Part shown: one piece after another, positions 21,061 to 32,311 of the stretch
How the letters are laid out: every line of letters begins with the position of its first letter
Numbering within the stretch: position 1 is the stretch's first letter
Assembly (NCBI GenBank): GCA_004114245.1
Contig: QZWS01000032.1
Span: 1-37,221 of the forward strand
DNA from: Zoopage sp. CT-All
Taxonomy: Eukaryota; Zoopagomycota; Zoopagomycetes; Zoopagales; Zoopagaceae
Direction of reading: 5' to 3'
DNA: 37,221 nucleotides
Notes under the pieces: generated by a model
Database searches by the model: none
Seen by the model: the letters and a program-made list of their open reading frames with translations, nothing else
What the model was told of the DNA's origin: nothing
Made by a program: the position numbers and the translations under genes

Positions 21061-22042
21061 TCAACATGAAGGAAAGATGCTGTTTATTAGATAGGCTACA
21101 GTAGCTTTACGTAGCATGGTAGGAATGTTAGCAAGAGCGCCGCATGCCAATGCACAAGTTCTATGGATACAGCACCATCAGACACGTAGTACGAGACTTA
21201 CAGCATCAGATGGACATTCTTCATCGACACCTTCTGGCTCTCGTCGTTAACGAATGGAACTGCCTCTTCCTGCAGACGCCTAAAGGCTGTATCAAGGTTG
21301 AATCCAGCCATAGTTGTCATACTAAGCGTAATGCGCCGTGTCACGTCAGGGTAGAAGTGAGGCTGTGGTATTGTTGGAGGACCCTGTTCATCGTCCGAGA
21401 TAGGTGTTGTCCCTTGAATGTTGCTGACGTTGGCAGGGCCTTCTCTGTTAATCTTCCAGCTTGAAGTCTCGCCTAAGCCGCCCTTACTTTCTAATTTTCT
21501 TGACTGCTTCAGCTGAGGCGTTTGTCTCCAAACGACAAATACGATATTGGTGCAACGAGCAGCATGCTAATGTAAGCAGAAATACCTTGTTGCATCTTTC
21601 GCTTCGGCAGCACGGGGTGCTCCATCTTGTCCCGGCCATTACTGCTGTCATCCGATAGGCATGCAGCTCTCTATATCTCCTTCAGACTCTCGTTCTGCAC
21701 AGTCCGTGCAGTCTTCAGGGCCTTGATGTCAACGTCGGTTTTTGTCTCACGCCGTTCTATTTTCAGCATGTGTTTGGGCCAGAACCGCGCCAGACCGTGC
21801 TTCTTGAACGTGTCATAAGATGTATTCAACAACTGTCGCCGCATGTTTTTGAGCCGTGTGGAGTCGATTAATGCTTCGTAGGCATCCTGAGCATCCTGAA
21901 AATCGGACAGTTCGAACTTCTGGGCGAAAGATGTGAATGAAACGTGCTCATTCTCATACTGCTCCATAGTGCAAGGTAGACAGTTCCGGAGAAGGATTAT
22001 ACTCGGAGACTTATTTGGCTTTTTCTGTGCACTCCTCTTCAT
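21061..22042 (-). pseudogene. Spliced unknown gene with an in-frame TAG
   Basis: Exon 1 runs from ATG 22042 to 21586 and contains one in-frame stop, TAG at 21671-21673. Coding-like sequence continues in the same frame (ACLSDDSSNGRDKMEHPVL) to a GTATTT donor. A 95 bp intron leads to exon 2 at 21490-21202, phase closed (G|AA), reading ESKGGLGETSSWKINREG and then PHFYPDVTRRITLSMTTMAG. Exon 2 ends at a GTAAGT donor. The last exon is unclear: acceptors at 21161, 21090 and 21013 all give short open ends, and the lower end of this feature assumes the first. Residues include LSDFQDAQDAYEALIDSTR. No family was recognised. It is either a recent pseudogene or a gene with a readthrough/sequence-error stop. 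The F-box gene converges on it. Confidence 0.5.
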
Positions 22043-22284
22043 TGATCGGTGCCTCGCCTTCGAAGGCTTGGAGGACTAAGAACATACATTCGTTTCAATA
22101 CCAAAAAGACGGTAGCTATCTAGTTGTACGCAACCCTGAAGCCTTAATCGTTGCCTAAACGTCACCGCCTTAGTGACCCACAGCAGGCGTTAAATCGATT
22201 GTGGAACCCATTGTCGGCTCACAAGGATTGAAAAAGTCTGTAAAATATGAAATGAAAGTGCTAGTCGACCCCAGGAAAACATAT

Positions 22285-23029
22285 TGCCTTTGTGATTGCT
22301 GATGCTGTCGGATGATGAGAGCTGACGACTCGCTATCCAAACATTTCACATCCTTCCACTAACACTAATAATAACCATAGCCGATCCACAGTTCACGAGT
22401 TCCTGAGCATACAATGCTAGTTTCATTGCTGCTGCTTAGGCCGTGCAATTCTGAGCATTTTTCCCGAAAGAATTTGTTGCATGTGGCGGAAATCCGCATT
22501 GTTCCGTCCTACTCTCTCACCACACGCACCCGCCACATGCAGTAGCAAAGCAATCTGCTGGTCTTACAAATGTTGAGTCCTCTGCTGTCCGTGGTTTGCA
22601 GCTGGCCACAAAGGACTCTTGCCATTACCACGGCTGTATTACTATTACGATTACGAGTGTACCTGTTAATATAATTATATTGTACTGTGCCCGATCCATT
22701 GCTCGAGGGGTACAGTGGTCTCTTCATCACTGTCGGCTGCCAGTCTACTTCCTAGACTCCTCGTGATCCTCGGCGTCCTGCGTCGCTCCGACATCTCCGA
22801 CATTGTCGAATCCTCTTTCTGCTCAATAGCAGAACAACCCTGACTTTTTCACCTACGCCTTTAGCTCCTGCAGCACCAAACCCTGAGCCTGTGGACTCTG
22901 ACTTTCTGCGTCAGTAGAGCCATGATGCTTATTCTCTAACGCACCGGTGCCGTCCCGATCCCCGACTGTAGCTCGCCTGCGTTTCAGTAGCGTATCCCTG
23001 CCTTGGTGAATGTACTTTTGAAGGACAAA
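22285..23029 (-). repeat. Segmental duplicate copy B (with intact gene end)
   Basis: This is the counterpart of copy A at 16262-17003. It covers the 3' flank and the last 60 or so codons of the membrane protein gene and ends inside that gene's final exon. Its reading frame is intact, unlike copy A. Confidence 0.85.
22478..22541. repeat. Hairpin with TGCATGTGGCGG arms (copy B)
   Basis: TGCATGTGGCGG at 22478-22489 is perfectly complementary to CCGCCACATGCA at 22530-22541, leaving a 40-base loop. It lies about 310 bases downstream of the membrane protein's stop codon. The loop has diverged from copy A more than the arms have. Confidence 0.75.
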
Positions 23030-23932
23030 TAGCAGCGCGAAAATGACGAGGAGTCCAATGTACCATCCAGCCGCTATTGGGCCCTTGGACCAGTCCAGAA
23101 ATCCGTAGAGCCATTCACCTCGACTTTTTTTTTGGGTCGAAAATTGAGGTTGAAGAGCGAAAAAAGAAAGCGGTTAGAGATGATGACCTCGTTATTTTGT
23201 TTCCACTAGAGATGTGAGAAAACAGAGAGCAGGCCACAAGGGAAAAACGACTTACGCAGCAAAATACACCCATGCCAGGAACATGTACAGAATAATCATA
23301 CTAAGGGGGCCCAGGATCGCCATCCAAGGCAGCTCCATGCGGTTGAAGACCATCTCAAGGAGGATGCAAGCTAGATCTGCTCCGTGGTGTGAAAAGTCCA
23401 CGTATTTGTTGAGGGTATCCATGTTGTTGTTGGGATCGAATAGCATGCCCCAGTAGATGGCAGGGACCACAATGTGATAGACAACCACTGATCCATACAG
23501 CAGAGACAAGGCCGAGGTCAGGAACCAGTGCTGCCTTGAGAGCGAGTCAAGGTTTTTGTTGCGGACGTAGCAGAATGAGTGGTATGTTGCAGCCAAGTAG
23601 TAGGCTGTTAGTCCGATGTTGCTGAGGTTGGTGAATGTGGTTGGGACCATGTAAAAGACATTGTCTCGTGCAGAGACGTAGAGTGTGGCGATAAAGACGG
23701 CTACGAGGTGCAGCGCGATTAAAAGACGAATGTGGAGTAGGCCGGTGGCGCTGACGAGGTTTGAAGAGATGAACCGAGAGAGGTCGAGGCTGTCATAGCG
23801 AAGAAACAGTCTGAGGTTTGATATTGATTCAGAGGTGCGTGCTTCCTTGGAGATGAGTGGTGCAGGCTGGGCAGCAGCCTCCGGTGTCTTTGATATTATC
23901 ACACCGGAGGCCTCTGGTTCTGCAGACGTCAT
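22853..23932 (-). CDS. Multi-pass membrane protein, FAR-17a/AIG1-like
   Basis: Exons 23932-23256 and 23123-22853 close in phase (GC|T) to 315 residues. After about 50 polar residues come six or so hydrophobic helices (for example LLIALHLVAVFIATLYVSA, LTSALSLLYGSVVVYHIVV, WYIGLLVIFALLLFVL). A central FSHHGADLACILLEMVFNR segment resembles the His-containing motif (H-G-X-N-A-X-F-X-L-L-E) of FAR-17a/AIG1 and fungal UPF0641 proteins, though Asn is replaced by Asp here. AIG1/ADTRP hydrolyse fatty acid esters of hydroxy fatty acids using a Thr and a His. The similarity is distant, so lipid metabolism in the ER is only a suggestion. The tail is basic, then Gln/Ser-rich, and cytosolic by the positive-inside rule. 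Its end is duplicated at 16845-17003. A poly-T-rich acceptor (AAG) was needed to keep the frame. Confidence 0.75.
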
Positions 23933-24826
23933 TGCTTATGGATGTGGATGGAGCTGAAAGCTGGGTATATGGGAAAAGAGGTGTCTGCGCAAGGTGCTGT
24001 AGGCGCTGATCGATGCCCCCTTGTTCGCCTTTTAGAAATATATGAACTGTTAGAAATTGACAGAAGGGAAGTGGAACACAGGGGGTTGGTTGAAAAGGGA
24101 TAAAAGGAGGAGCGAAGCAAGAGGCGCTTGGTGAGAATAAGGACATGGGCAAGAATCGCTGCTCTTGCACTTTGAAATTGGAGCCGGGCCAAAAATTCAA
24201 ACCCAATGCGAGATAGACCTTCTCGCTTCGAAACTTTAATGTTGCCCTCATCCTCCGATGAATGGGTCGGGCACACTGCCAACGGGGCTTGCAGTAAGTG
24301 CGATGAGGATTGAGCAACGCCCTACTGCACTTCAATGGTTGATTGTTGATGCGGGTCAAAGTTGGAGTGGAAATGAAAGCGAAGTGCTCCTACAAACGTT
24401 GATTTCTTCTTGTTAGTTTGCTTATATACACTTTCATGGTAACACAAATAGACATGCAGGCCACGCTGTCGTTTTCTTTCCAACGGTCCTGCGCACAAGA
24501 CTACCGATGAGCCTGAAGGGGTTTGACTATCACACATCCAAAACGAGTTTTGGATCGATAAATCGGTGCTAGTCTAGTCTTGCAGTTCCATAGGATGTAG
24601 CAAGGGAACGAAAGCACGCACATGCTTCGGCGTGTTTTAATGACTGGACTAGCACCACTCTCCATCCCGCATGGATTTTGAAGATGGCTCACGTCTTCAT
24701 AAGGTTCAGTTGAAAAAAACAAATGGCCTGTATTTGAGGAGTGGCCAAGAGGAGGAAAGAAGACTGAGCGATGTGTGTTGTTGAAAGATGCGTGTCCCTG
24801 CTCAGGTCTTACAGGATGACATGGGG
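23933..24826. other. Upstream region of the membrane protein gene, no gene supported
   Basis: Short overlapping frames lie on the minus strand only, none with family resemblance. The stretch adjoining 23932 should include the promoter and leader of the membrane protein gene. Confidence 0.45.
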
Positions 24827-25172
24827 TCAGAACCAGGTATCCATGGGTATGTACAGTATATCATGGACAAGCACATTCATCATCTCATTAACCTTGCGCT
24901 GTCGCTCCTTGAAAGTGCAGAAGGGACGCGCAGTAGAGGGCATGGAGTGGACAGGAGCCCAGATCTGATGACTATGCTCTGATGTTCATAAAAGTACACC
25001 CCGATGAAGTTGGAGCAGCTTGTGCTGTTACAAATACAGCCACAAGGAAGCCTACGATACTCATGGCCGTCTGCTTCTTTTTCTTCTGCGATTTCTCGTA
25101 CTGCTCTTGCTTTTTTTTTGTGCATCTGCACCGGATGTGAGAATTGCCGTTGAAGAAAGGGGCCATCTGCAT
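24827..25172 (-). CDS. Tentative two-exon small protein (about 90 residues)
   Basis: Two coding-like pieces join in phase across a 73 bp intron (24965-25037, GTATTT donor, CATCAG acceptor). Exon 1 is 25172-25038, including QEQYEKSQKKKKQTAMSI and GFLVA. Exon 2 is 24964-24827, reading STARPFCTFKERQRKVNEMM, NVLVHDILYIP and MDTWF. An unspliced reading instead ends MSIVGFLVAVFVTAQAAPTS with a 66-residue frame. The second exon looks more protein-like than the retained-intron reading. The start could also be the ATG at 25064. Lys-rich and amphipathic; family unknown. Confidence 0.33.
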
Positions 25173-26045
25173 CTAGACATCGAGGGAGAGGACTGACCAA
25201 AGTGTCCGAAGGCAGACAACGGACAAGGCGTGTCAAACGCACTCTCCTTTTTTCCACCCCTGCTTGCTGACAAGAACACAGTTTTGCATCCAGAGATTTC
25301 CTTCTCGTGGATGATGACCGAATGTCTCTTCTATCCCACTCGAAACTATCAGGCCAGGTGTCGGGTGTTATGCATATGGGATGGGATGCTCTCGACGAGT
25401 GCTTTTGTTCATTCATTCAGTCATCAAATGGTCGATTGAAGTGGTGCGTTGTTCTGCCTATCGTCTCCATCTGTTAAAGTTCGTCTTCGTCCTCTCCATT
25501 GGTGAGGAGTTTGATGCTTTGTTGCTCTGTTCCTGATATCGCAAACGTGTCCCTTGATTTTGACTTTCTACTCCTCCTGGAGATCTCTCTCCTCTTCTCC
25601 CATTGCCAAACTCATTGGTGGCCAACCTCCATTCGTCCTTTTGAATCCCACTTCTTTCGTTGCACATTCATCCCTCTCATTGCTCCAGCTTCATGAATCA
25701 GTCCCCCCAGCGCCCTACCTATACCACATAAATCTTTACATATGCACCTTCATACACGCATTTATTGCCATTTCATCTAATATACACTCACCCTCATTGT
25801 CTCACCGTGGTCGTCCGCCCGCTTGGCCAGTCTCAACATCCATCCAACACACGTCCTTTTCTCTCACGCTGTTGCAATCTTGCCCACAAAATAGTCTTCT
25901 TCTCATCAAACTCCCCAGCCATAGTGCCGTTATAGTTTCTGATCTGCTGTGCTCGAGTACCAGGGACCTGATCGCAGAGTTGACACCAGCACTCCCCTTT
26001 CAGAAATTTTGCGCTCCTAAAGCTGAGGGACTAGACAAAAAGATC
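25173..26045. promoter_or_regulatory. Pyrimidine-rich leader of the 7TM gene
   Basis: From about 25550 the plus strand is strongly C/T-rich, as in many fungal promoters and 5' leaders. The frame of the next gene happens to stay open for about 490 bases upstream of 26046, but it contains no ATG, so the extension is not expected to be translated. Confidence 0.5.
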
Positions 26046-28928
26046 ATGGCCTCCACACGTTTATGGCCAGGAGCATCAACACGGTCTTCGCCGGATAACC
26101 TCGCCAGCGAACGGCGACAGTCTCGTCTTGGATATGCGACATCGACTCTCCTACACTTGGCCCTTGCTCTTACTTCCATATGTCTCAGCTCTCTTTTTCT
26201 GCACTCAATACCCACAACAGAGGCGACCCTCGCAGTCCGCGTCAATGCATCAGCAACAGTCAACTACCGCACCTGGGATCCCTTCCAAGGCGAGGCCGAA
26301 CCCTACACGCTCCCAGGTGTGCTACTCTTGGGCCAAGTCCAGCACGACTGCACTGTCAGGGTGGATCCCTCAGCAGGACCAGCAGGGCAGGCCATTCTGG
26401 CGGCCTTGGATCCTACAAGATCGGTGGTGGACTCGATTCTGGTACTGAGATACGACTGGCTGGATTACTGTGCGACGTTTGATGATGTAAGTCTCGATGT
26501 GGCAGCATGGCGATGTTATCCCTTCTGTGACCTCCTCTCTCGGCCATGGCTATCCCACTCTGTCGTTCCCTTCGCAACGGCGGCAACAGTTTTTGTGACA
26601 CGATGCTCATGTCATCGCAAAATGCGCTCCTGCATCTTGTCTCTATCGGGCATGGAAATGTTCTATCGTTTTTTCTCACCCCATTCTGCCACCCGCTGCC
26701 CGCATGCTCATTTTAATAACACATCGAGGAAGGTGTAACGGAGAGTTACACAGATACAAATACGCCTTCGCAGCTTCTTTCGGTCTCTTTTGTTTATCCA
26801 GGTTACCCAGTCCATTTGTTTGCTATTCACCCTCTCTCGCTCTCCGACGCTCACCTCTGTCAAGTCAAGAGAGTTCTGAATTTCATTCTCCACCTCTATC
26901 TTTCTCTCTTGTGAGCATCTCTGCCTCTTTCCCTCCCACTGCCTGTAAAAGCGATACAGTAGCAAACATTTTGAAAAGGCGGGCTACCAAAGTACCATAG
27001 AGTGCAGGCGCCCCCCTTTTTTTTCCTGGGGTGAAATACAGTGGTTTCGAAGCATGAGCCAGCACTCCAGCACTCCGACACTTCATGAATAGATTGATGC
27101 ATGTAGATCATGTACCTCTGGTAGGGAGATCGTCTAATTAACGTCACCGTTCCATTTTCGCGACTTGCTCGCCCTTCAACCAAAAATATAGATTTTCGAA
27201 AAGCTTCCAAGTCTCAATGCTCAGCTTCAGAGCCTCTCCTTGCCCGAGGTTGGCGCAGTCATCATGGATGGTGACGCCAACAGCAATGAGGACTTTGGAT
27301 CGCCGTTCACACAGCTCGCGAATGCCAAGCACTGGAATACCGATATGCGGCTCAACATTTCGTACACCGGCAAAGATACTGTGCTGGCTCTTGCAGCCAT
27401 GTTGGCGGCGAACAACCAGACACTCTTAGCCACGGTTGCACAGGAGCAGGGTCCGTGGAACCAGATGTGGCATTCCGTTGGTTTCATTATAGTGATTCGT
27501 GGTCTTGACGTGCTCGCCGGCCTCACCTTCTTATACGGTCTCTGGGTCCTCGCATTTATTCTCAGGGACAGGGCGGAGAGCCAGCATTATAGACGGTACC
27601 TGATTCTAATTCCCGGATGCATCTATCTGCCGCTCTCGATCGCCTTCGCGCCTTACAAGGTTACGGTACCTTGGAGGAACTGCGTCTACTACATGTCGCT
27701 CTTGTTCCCCTTCATTTCTCTTGGTCTTCAAATCACCATGTGGAGCAAGCTCATTTACAGGATCAAGCGAAAGAGAGCCAACAAATTGTTCTCGTACTTT
27801 TCGTACGTTACCATCTTTGTGCCCGTCATTTCGTCCTTTTTGGACGGTATTGGATGGTTGATCCCCTCGGTGCCGATCATCCGCATGATTGGCGAGAAGG
27901 GTTTCTCGTTCGTCACGCCCGCTGTTATCATTGTACAAGCCGGCCTCATCTTTTACTACGCTGCGACCTTTTTCAAGTCTCTGAGGGGAGTGGCAGTCTC
28001 GCAGACTACACGCACGGCCCTAGTCAAGATCACGGTTCTGAACATGGCCATGATTTCATTCTTCATTCTCATGCTTCTCTCCAGAATCGTCTCGCTCCTG
28101 GGGTTGAATATGAAGGCTCGGTCCGCCTACATCACAGAGTTGGTCATCTTTCGGTTTTCGTTCATCTTCTTTTACGCAGCCTGCTTTCGGACGCTGTCGA
28201 TCAGGCAACCAACCGGATCCACGATCGACTCCAAAGGCCAGTCGTCGGGCGGTGCAGCAGTCGGCAATCACGGCAGTGGTACAAACAAGAACGCATCCAA
28301 GAACCACACCCACTACCACATGGAGGACTTTAGCGGCAGCAACAGCAAGACCCATACAAGCAGCCACCATGACGATCACAGTGGGGACAAGCCCAAGCCA
28401 AGTCTTCATTTCAACAAGCATCTTTCTAACCATGCATCCAAGGGGTTTACGATCACAGACCCATCCAGTCCCAGTACCTCATTCAGGACTCCGACATACG
28501 GCGGTGCGATCGCAAGTCCAAAACTGACCCATGGCTACACTAGCCAACAGCAGTTGCTCAATACTGACTCATCCGACTACCCGGATCCGTACAAATTCAA
28601 CGAGTTTGGACACCTGACCCATCATAACCATGGCGAGCCCTCGTCATCGCCCTCGCCCACGGGAAAGGGCAGAGAAGGAGAGGATGGGTATACGAGAGAT
28701 GAGACCAACTACGGCCTGCATCTGGACGGCCGGTATGTCGAGGATCTGGACGAGGATAAGGATAGCGTCTATGGCAGCCATCGGTTCCAGAGCTCGCCCA
28801 TGAGCAAGCACTCTCAGGCGATGCAACTCGGGAATGGAGGACGAGTGGTCAGTGGGAAGGGAAGGAACTCGGAGGGGTATGCACGCTTTGATCTCTCGGA
28901 CGAGGAGCGGAGTGCGCGCGTAGAATAG
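26046..28928 (+). CDS. Membrane protein with lumenal PA-like domain and seven helices
   Basis: Exons 26046-26486 and 27231-28928 close in phase 0 to 712 residues. ATG 26046 is the first ATG of its frame. A hydrophobic segment at 31-51 acts as signal peptide or first helix. About residues 60-220 form a lumenal or extracellular domain with N-glycosylation sequons. The order GVLLLGQVQHDC, DSILVLRYDWLDYCATFDD, EVGAVIMDGD recalls the protease-associated (PA) fold. Seven hydrophobic helices span about 226-475 (from VGFIIVIRGLDVLAGLTFLY to LVIFRFSFIFFYAACFRTLS). The last 230 residues are a disordered cytosolic tail rich in His, Ser and Gly, with acidic patches. The layout is receptor-like, but no ligand or G-protein motif was recognised. 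The single intron (744 bp) is unusually long for this window, so an extra exon is possible. Confidence 0.82.
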
Positions 28929-29987
28929 GAACTTGCAGCACTCTTCTTTTACAATACACTGCGATTGAGCTGACGAGAATAGCAAGCCCATCTTGAAGTA
29001 GAATGGACACAGGCAGGAGTGCTGCACATTGTTGTGCTAGAAAAACAAAATCTGTCGACTTTCCGAGCCAGGAAAAGCAGGAGGGATTGAAGAAACTCTC
29101 GGAATACGAAGCCCACATATTTGGATCAAAGACAACTGAAAAGAGGAAATGAGCTTTGGTGTGGTTGTGCCTGTATGCTTAGCCTTCATTGTCTATGGGC
29201 CAGGTCATGGCATGAAAATTTTGGACATAAAAATTCTAAAAGTAAAGCCAAAATTTCGCTGTTCTAGTTTCTTACCCTTCAGGAAGGTGGTGTAATGGCA
29301 TGGTGATCGACAGTGCAAGCGCTTTCAAAGGCAGACCGGGCGAAGATGGCCCTCATGTCAGCATTTCATTGTTGTATAGTTAGGTTACTGCTTGACTACA
29401 GGAACTTTGGTCGCTTTGACGTGTATAATGTTATGATTATTTCTATCCCCTATCGCGCATAAGGGGTTATGGCTCTGGTTTGTCCACCCCCCCCCCCTAC
29501 ATATTCTGCACATGTATGCAAGTTGTTCACCCTTTTGCAGCTACTCTAAATCATGTTTTTTTACACCGTAGAGCCTATTCTAGACTATGAGAAAGCCCTC
29601 GTTTTGGGTTGCATGCTGACTGACGCCCTTACGCATTGGCCATGAACATTAACTGGTTAAAGTCTGTCTCGAACATATACGGGTGCGTCGTGCATCGCGC
29701 ATCGCGCATCACACTTTGCTTTAACCAATTGTAGCGTTTCTCGCTTACTTATTCTCTTGCTGTGCCTCCGCCCATCGCAATCAACTATATGTAGCTGTGG
29801 TGCATCACCAACTTGCCTGTCTTCATGCGCGCGCGACGTCATGCATGTATCTCAACCTTTTCTCTGTGCTCGTACTTCTCGCTGCTTTGTATCGTATTTC
29901 TTTTCTCATAAAGCGGTCTCTGCGCACTCCTTTTCGAAAGCACTTTTCAATTACTTCTTACAGCCTAGCCTACCTTCAGTTGACATA
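28929..29987. other. Intergenic region with simple repeats
   Basis: No gene was seen. It includes an 11-base C run at 29487-29497, a short tandem of CATCGCG/GCATCGC near 29692-29710, and a C/T-rich stretch from about 29800 that should be the leader of the gene at 29988. Confidence 0.5.
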
Positions 29988-32311
29988 ATGTTCCAGTCTT
30001 TCACACTTTCTCATCAAAGCTCCAATCATTCGTCGTTCCATGGGCACAATAATATACACTATGACAGCAGCAAACCGGTGCACAACATCCAGGTCCATCC
30101 AGATCCAGCAACAGGACAATGCTTCGTCATGTGGAGGGATGTACAATACGTGTTCAGACATGCCATATTTGCGGTTGATATCAGCGATGGATCTCCGATC
30201 GCGTTCGTTGTTGACAGAGCCGATCAAATGTGAGTATAACGTCTTTGGGCGATATTTAGTCTCTGCTGTTGAGGTGTCTCCACTAACCCAATGACTTTGC
30301 AAACTGATCATTCAGACTTCAGCCCCAAAGGATCGCGTATCGCCATGGCAGACTGTTGGGAGTAGTTACTTCCTCGTCCGCTGAGGCCCAAATGGGGGGC
30401 CCTGGTGCAGCCCATGGTCCAAGCATGTACGTCAAGAGCGGCATGGATTTCTTGAAAGATCCACCTGCGTATGACTTTGGCAACATGCCGCCTGCGATAA
30501 CCGTCGCACAGGCCGGCATCGGATATCAGCCCGCTTTTCTGAATGGCCCCGCAAATCCACCTTACATGTTCGCCGCACAATTCGATACAAAAGCCCAGAT
30601 TTTTCCGGCGAGTCCATTTGAAACAGCTTACCCTTCAGTTAAGCAACAGGGGCATCATATTCTAACCCACTGTGCCAGCGATCCGGAATTGAAGAGAAGG
30701 GTCGACGAACTCGGTAGCAAATTGGATACCTTAGACAGAGGGCAATCTACATTACGCAACGAAGTCCGAACTCAATTCCAAGCGGTGCGAACTATGACTT
30801 ATCAGCTGAACGAGTACACGGTCCCACGACTGTTCATAGTCCTACCGGTGGACAATCGGACTATTGGCGGCTTCCAAAACCCATTGTCGAAGAAGTTCCG
30901 GCTGTTCTTCTTGTGCGAGTGTGACGAGCACACCAACACCAATAGACAAGGTCAGGTCAGCAAGATTCACCTGGCGAACCATCCCGGCTATGATATCTAT
31001 AGACCAAGCGACTTTTTCAAGAAATATGGTTCCTATGTCATAGCTGTTTTGACAGCATTCGAAGTCTGTGCCCTGGTCACAGCTGTGATTATACCGCCTG
31101 TGGCAAGTGCTCTTCTTGTTCGGGACTTGGACCAGATCAAGACCGGCTTACAATCTTTGCATCAAGGGGCCGAACATTTCACGAGCGCAGCCATTTCAGT
31201 GATGGTGCAAAAAAACCTTGATCATCTCGGTGTTAAAAATAACCATGGAGTTGCGGGATACGCAGAGTCGACCAGACATGGTTCCAAGCTGGAGGACGCC
31301 GTGGCTATTGAGGGTGTGGAACTCAGAAATCTCGAGAGCTTCCTCAAAACCGCGGACAGGGATCAGACCTTTGGAAATCTCTCTAGAATTGTAACTGAGA
31401 ATGGACAGGTCAAATGGGTCTGTCGCGCGCACTCTGGGAGGGACCACCCTGAGGAGACTCAGAAGGACTTTCTGAAATTTGTCAAGGAAAACAGAGGCAC
31501 TTATGATGAACATGCGGGAAAGCTGAAAATTGAACTCAGCTCTGAATCCATTGCCAAAGCCTTCTACGCGCGTTTGCTTCAGGTCCAGAAGGTGAAAGAA
31601 CTGGATGTCTTCCTGCGATGGAAGGTCTCTTCAGAAGATCTTCAGGCATTTCGCGATGCTATCCGCCCATCCTCTGTGGTATCGTTGGACTTTGACGGGC
31701 AGATGTGTACGGGCTACAATCTCTGGAACGCTCATAACCGCCACAAACACCTCCCGCTCTTTGAGCTCCTAGCAGAGGGACAGCTGCAGAGGGTCAAGTT
31801 CAAATCCTTCCAATCTCTATTCGAGCGTCTCTACAGTCTGTCCACCATCAAGGAAATTCCCAGTCTCGAAAGCCTGGACATGTGTAGGATGGAGTCCCAC
31901 AAGAACTACCCATTGTTCCTCGAGTTTATCAGAAGATGCAGCAGTCTTCGGAAACTACGGATAATCGTCCCTCCAGAACAGTGCAGCTTCGTCGCGCAAT
32001 GTCTTTGCGTTAGTCCGTCGATACAAGAGCTTGAGGTCGACTATGGCGAAGACTTTTTTTATTTAGAAATCGGTGCCACAATGGACGCTGTTGTCGCCCA
32101 GGTCAAAGGGCAAGGCCTTTTATGGAAGCTTCGATCTCTTCTGCTAGTGGGACGCGCCGGCTGGGTGTTAGTTGACTTTCCAGACCGTGGGAGGCCACAA
32201 GTCTCTACAGACTTAACTACACTCCGCGAATTTATCTTGCTTAGCCCGTACCAGTCGGGTCTTTCTTTACTGGATTGGGTGGACAATGGCGGGAATCAAT
32301 ATTTGGTTTAG
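29988..32311 (+). CDS. Lineage-specific protein: coiled coil, FRLFFLCEC domain, LRR-like end
   Basis: Exons 29988-30229 and 30316-32311 close in phase (AT|A) to 745 residues. An N-terminal module of about 75 residues (VHPDPATGQCFVMWRDVQYV to LQPQRIAYRHGRLLGVV) looks like a compact domain. A coiled coil at about 202-244 follows (PELKRRVDELGSKLDTLD). The central domain includes NEYTVPRLFIVLP, FRLFFLCECDEHT (about 275), KIHLANHPGYDIYRPSDFF, and a long hydrophobic stretch at 321-349 (VIAVLTAFEVCALVTAVIIP). Then come SFLKTADRD and GNLSRIV. The last 230 residues are Leu-rich and repeat-like (SLESLDMCRME, LRKLRIIVPPE, IQELEVDYGE). I know the type as a repeated family of early-diverging fungi but not its function. 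A shortened paralogue at 33252-33884 and a fragment near 35.5-36 kb lie downstream. AATAAA at 32383. Confidence 0.82.

Noticed and set aside
25554-26045. 164-codon N-terminal extension of the 7TM protein
   Set aside because: The frame is open but contains no ATG before 26046 and has the composition of a pyrimidine-rich leader.
29285-29345. tRNA-like stretch (GTGGTGTAATGG resembles a D-arm/A box)
   Set aside because: No GGTTCGAATCC-type B box, and no acceptor or anticodon stem pairs could be formed.
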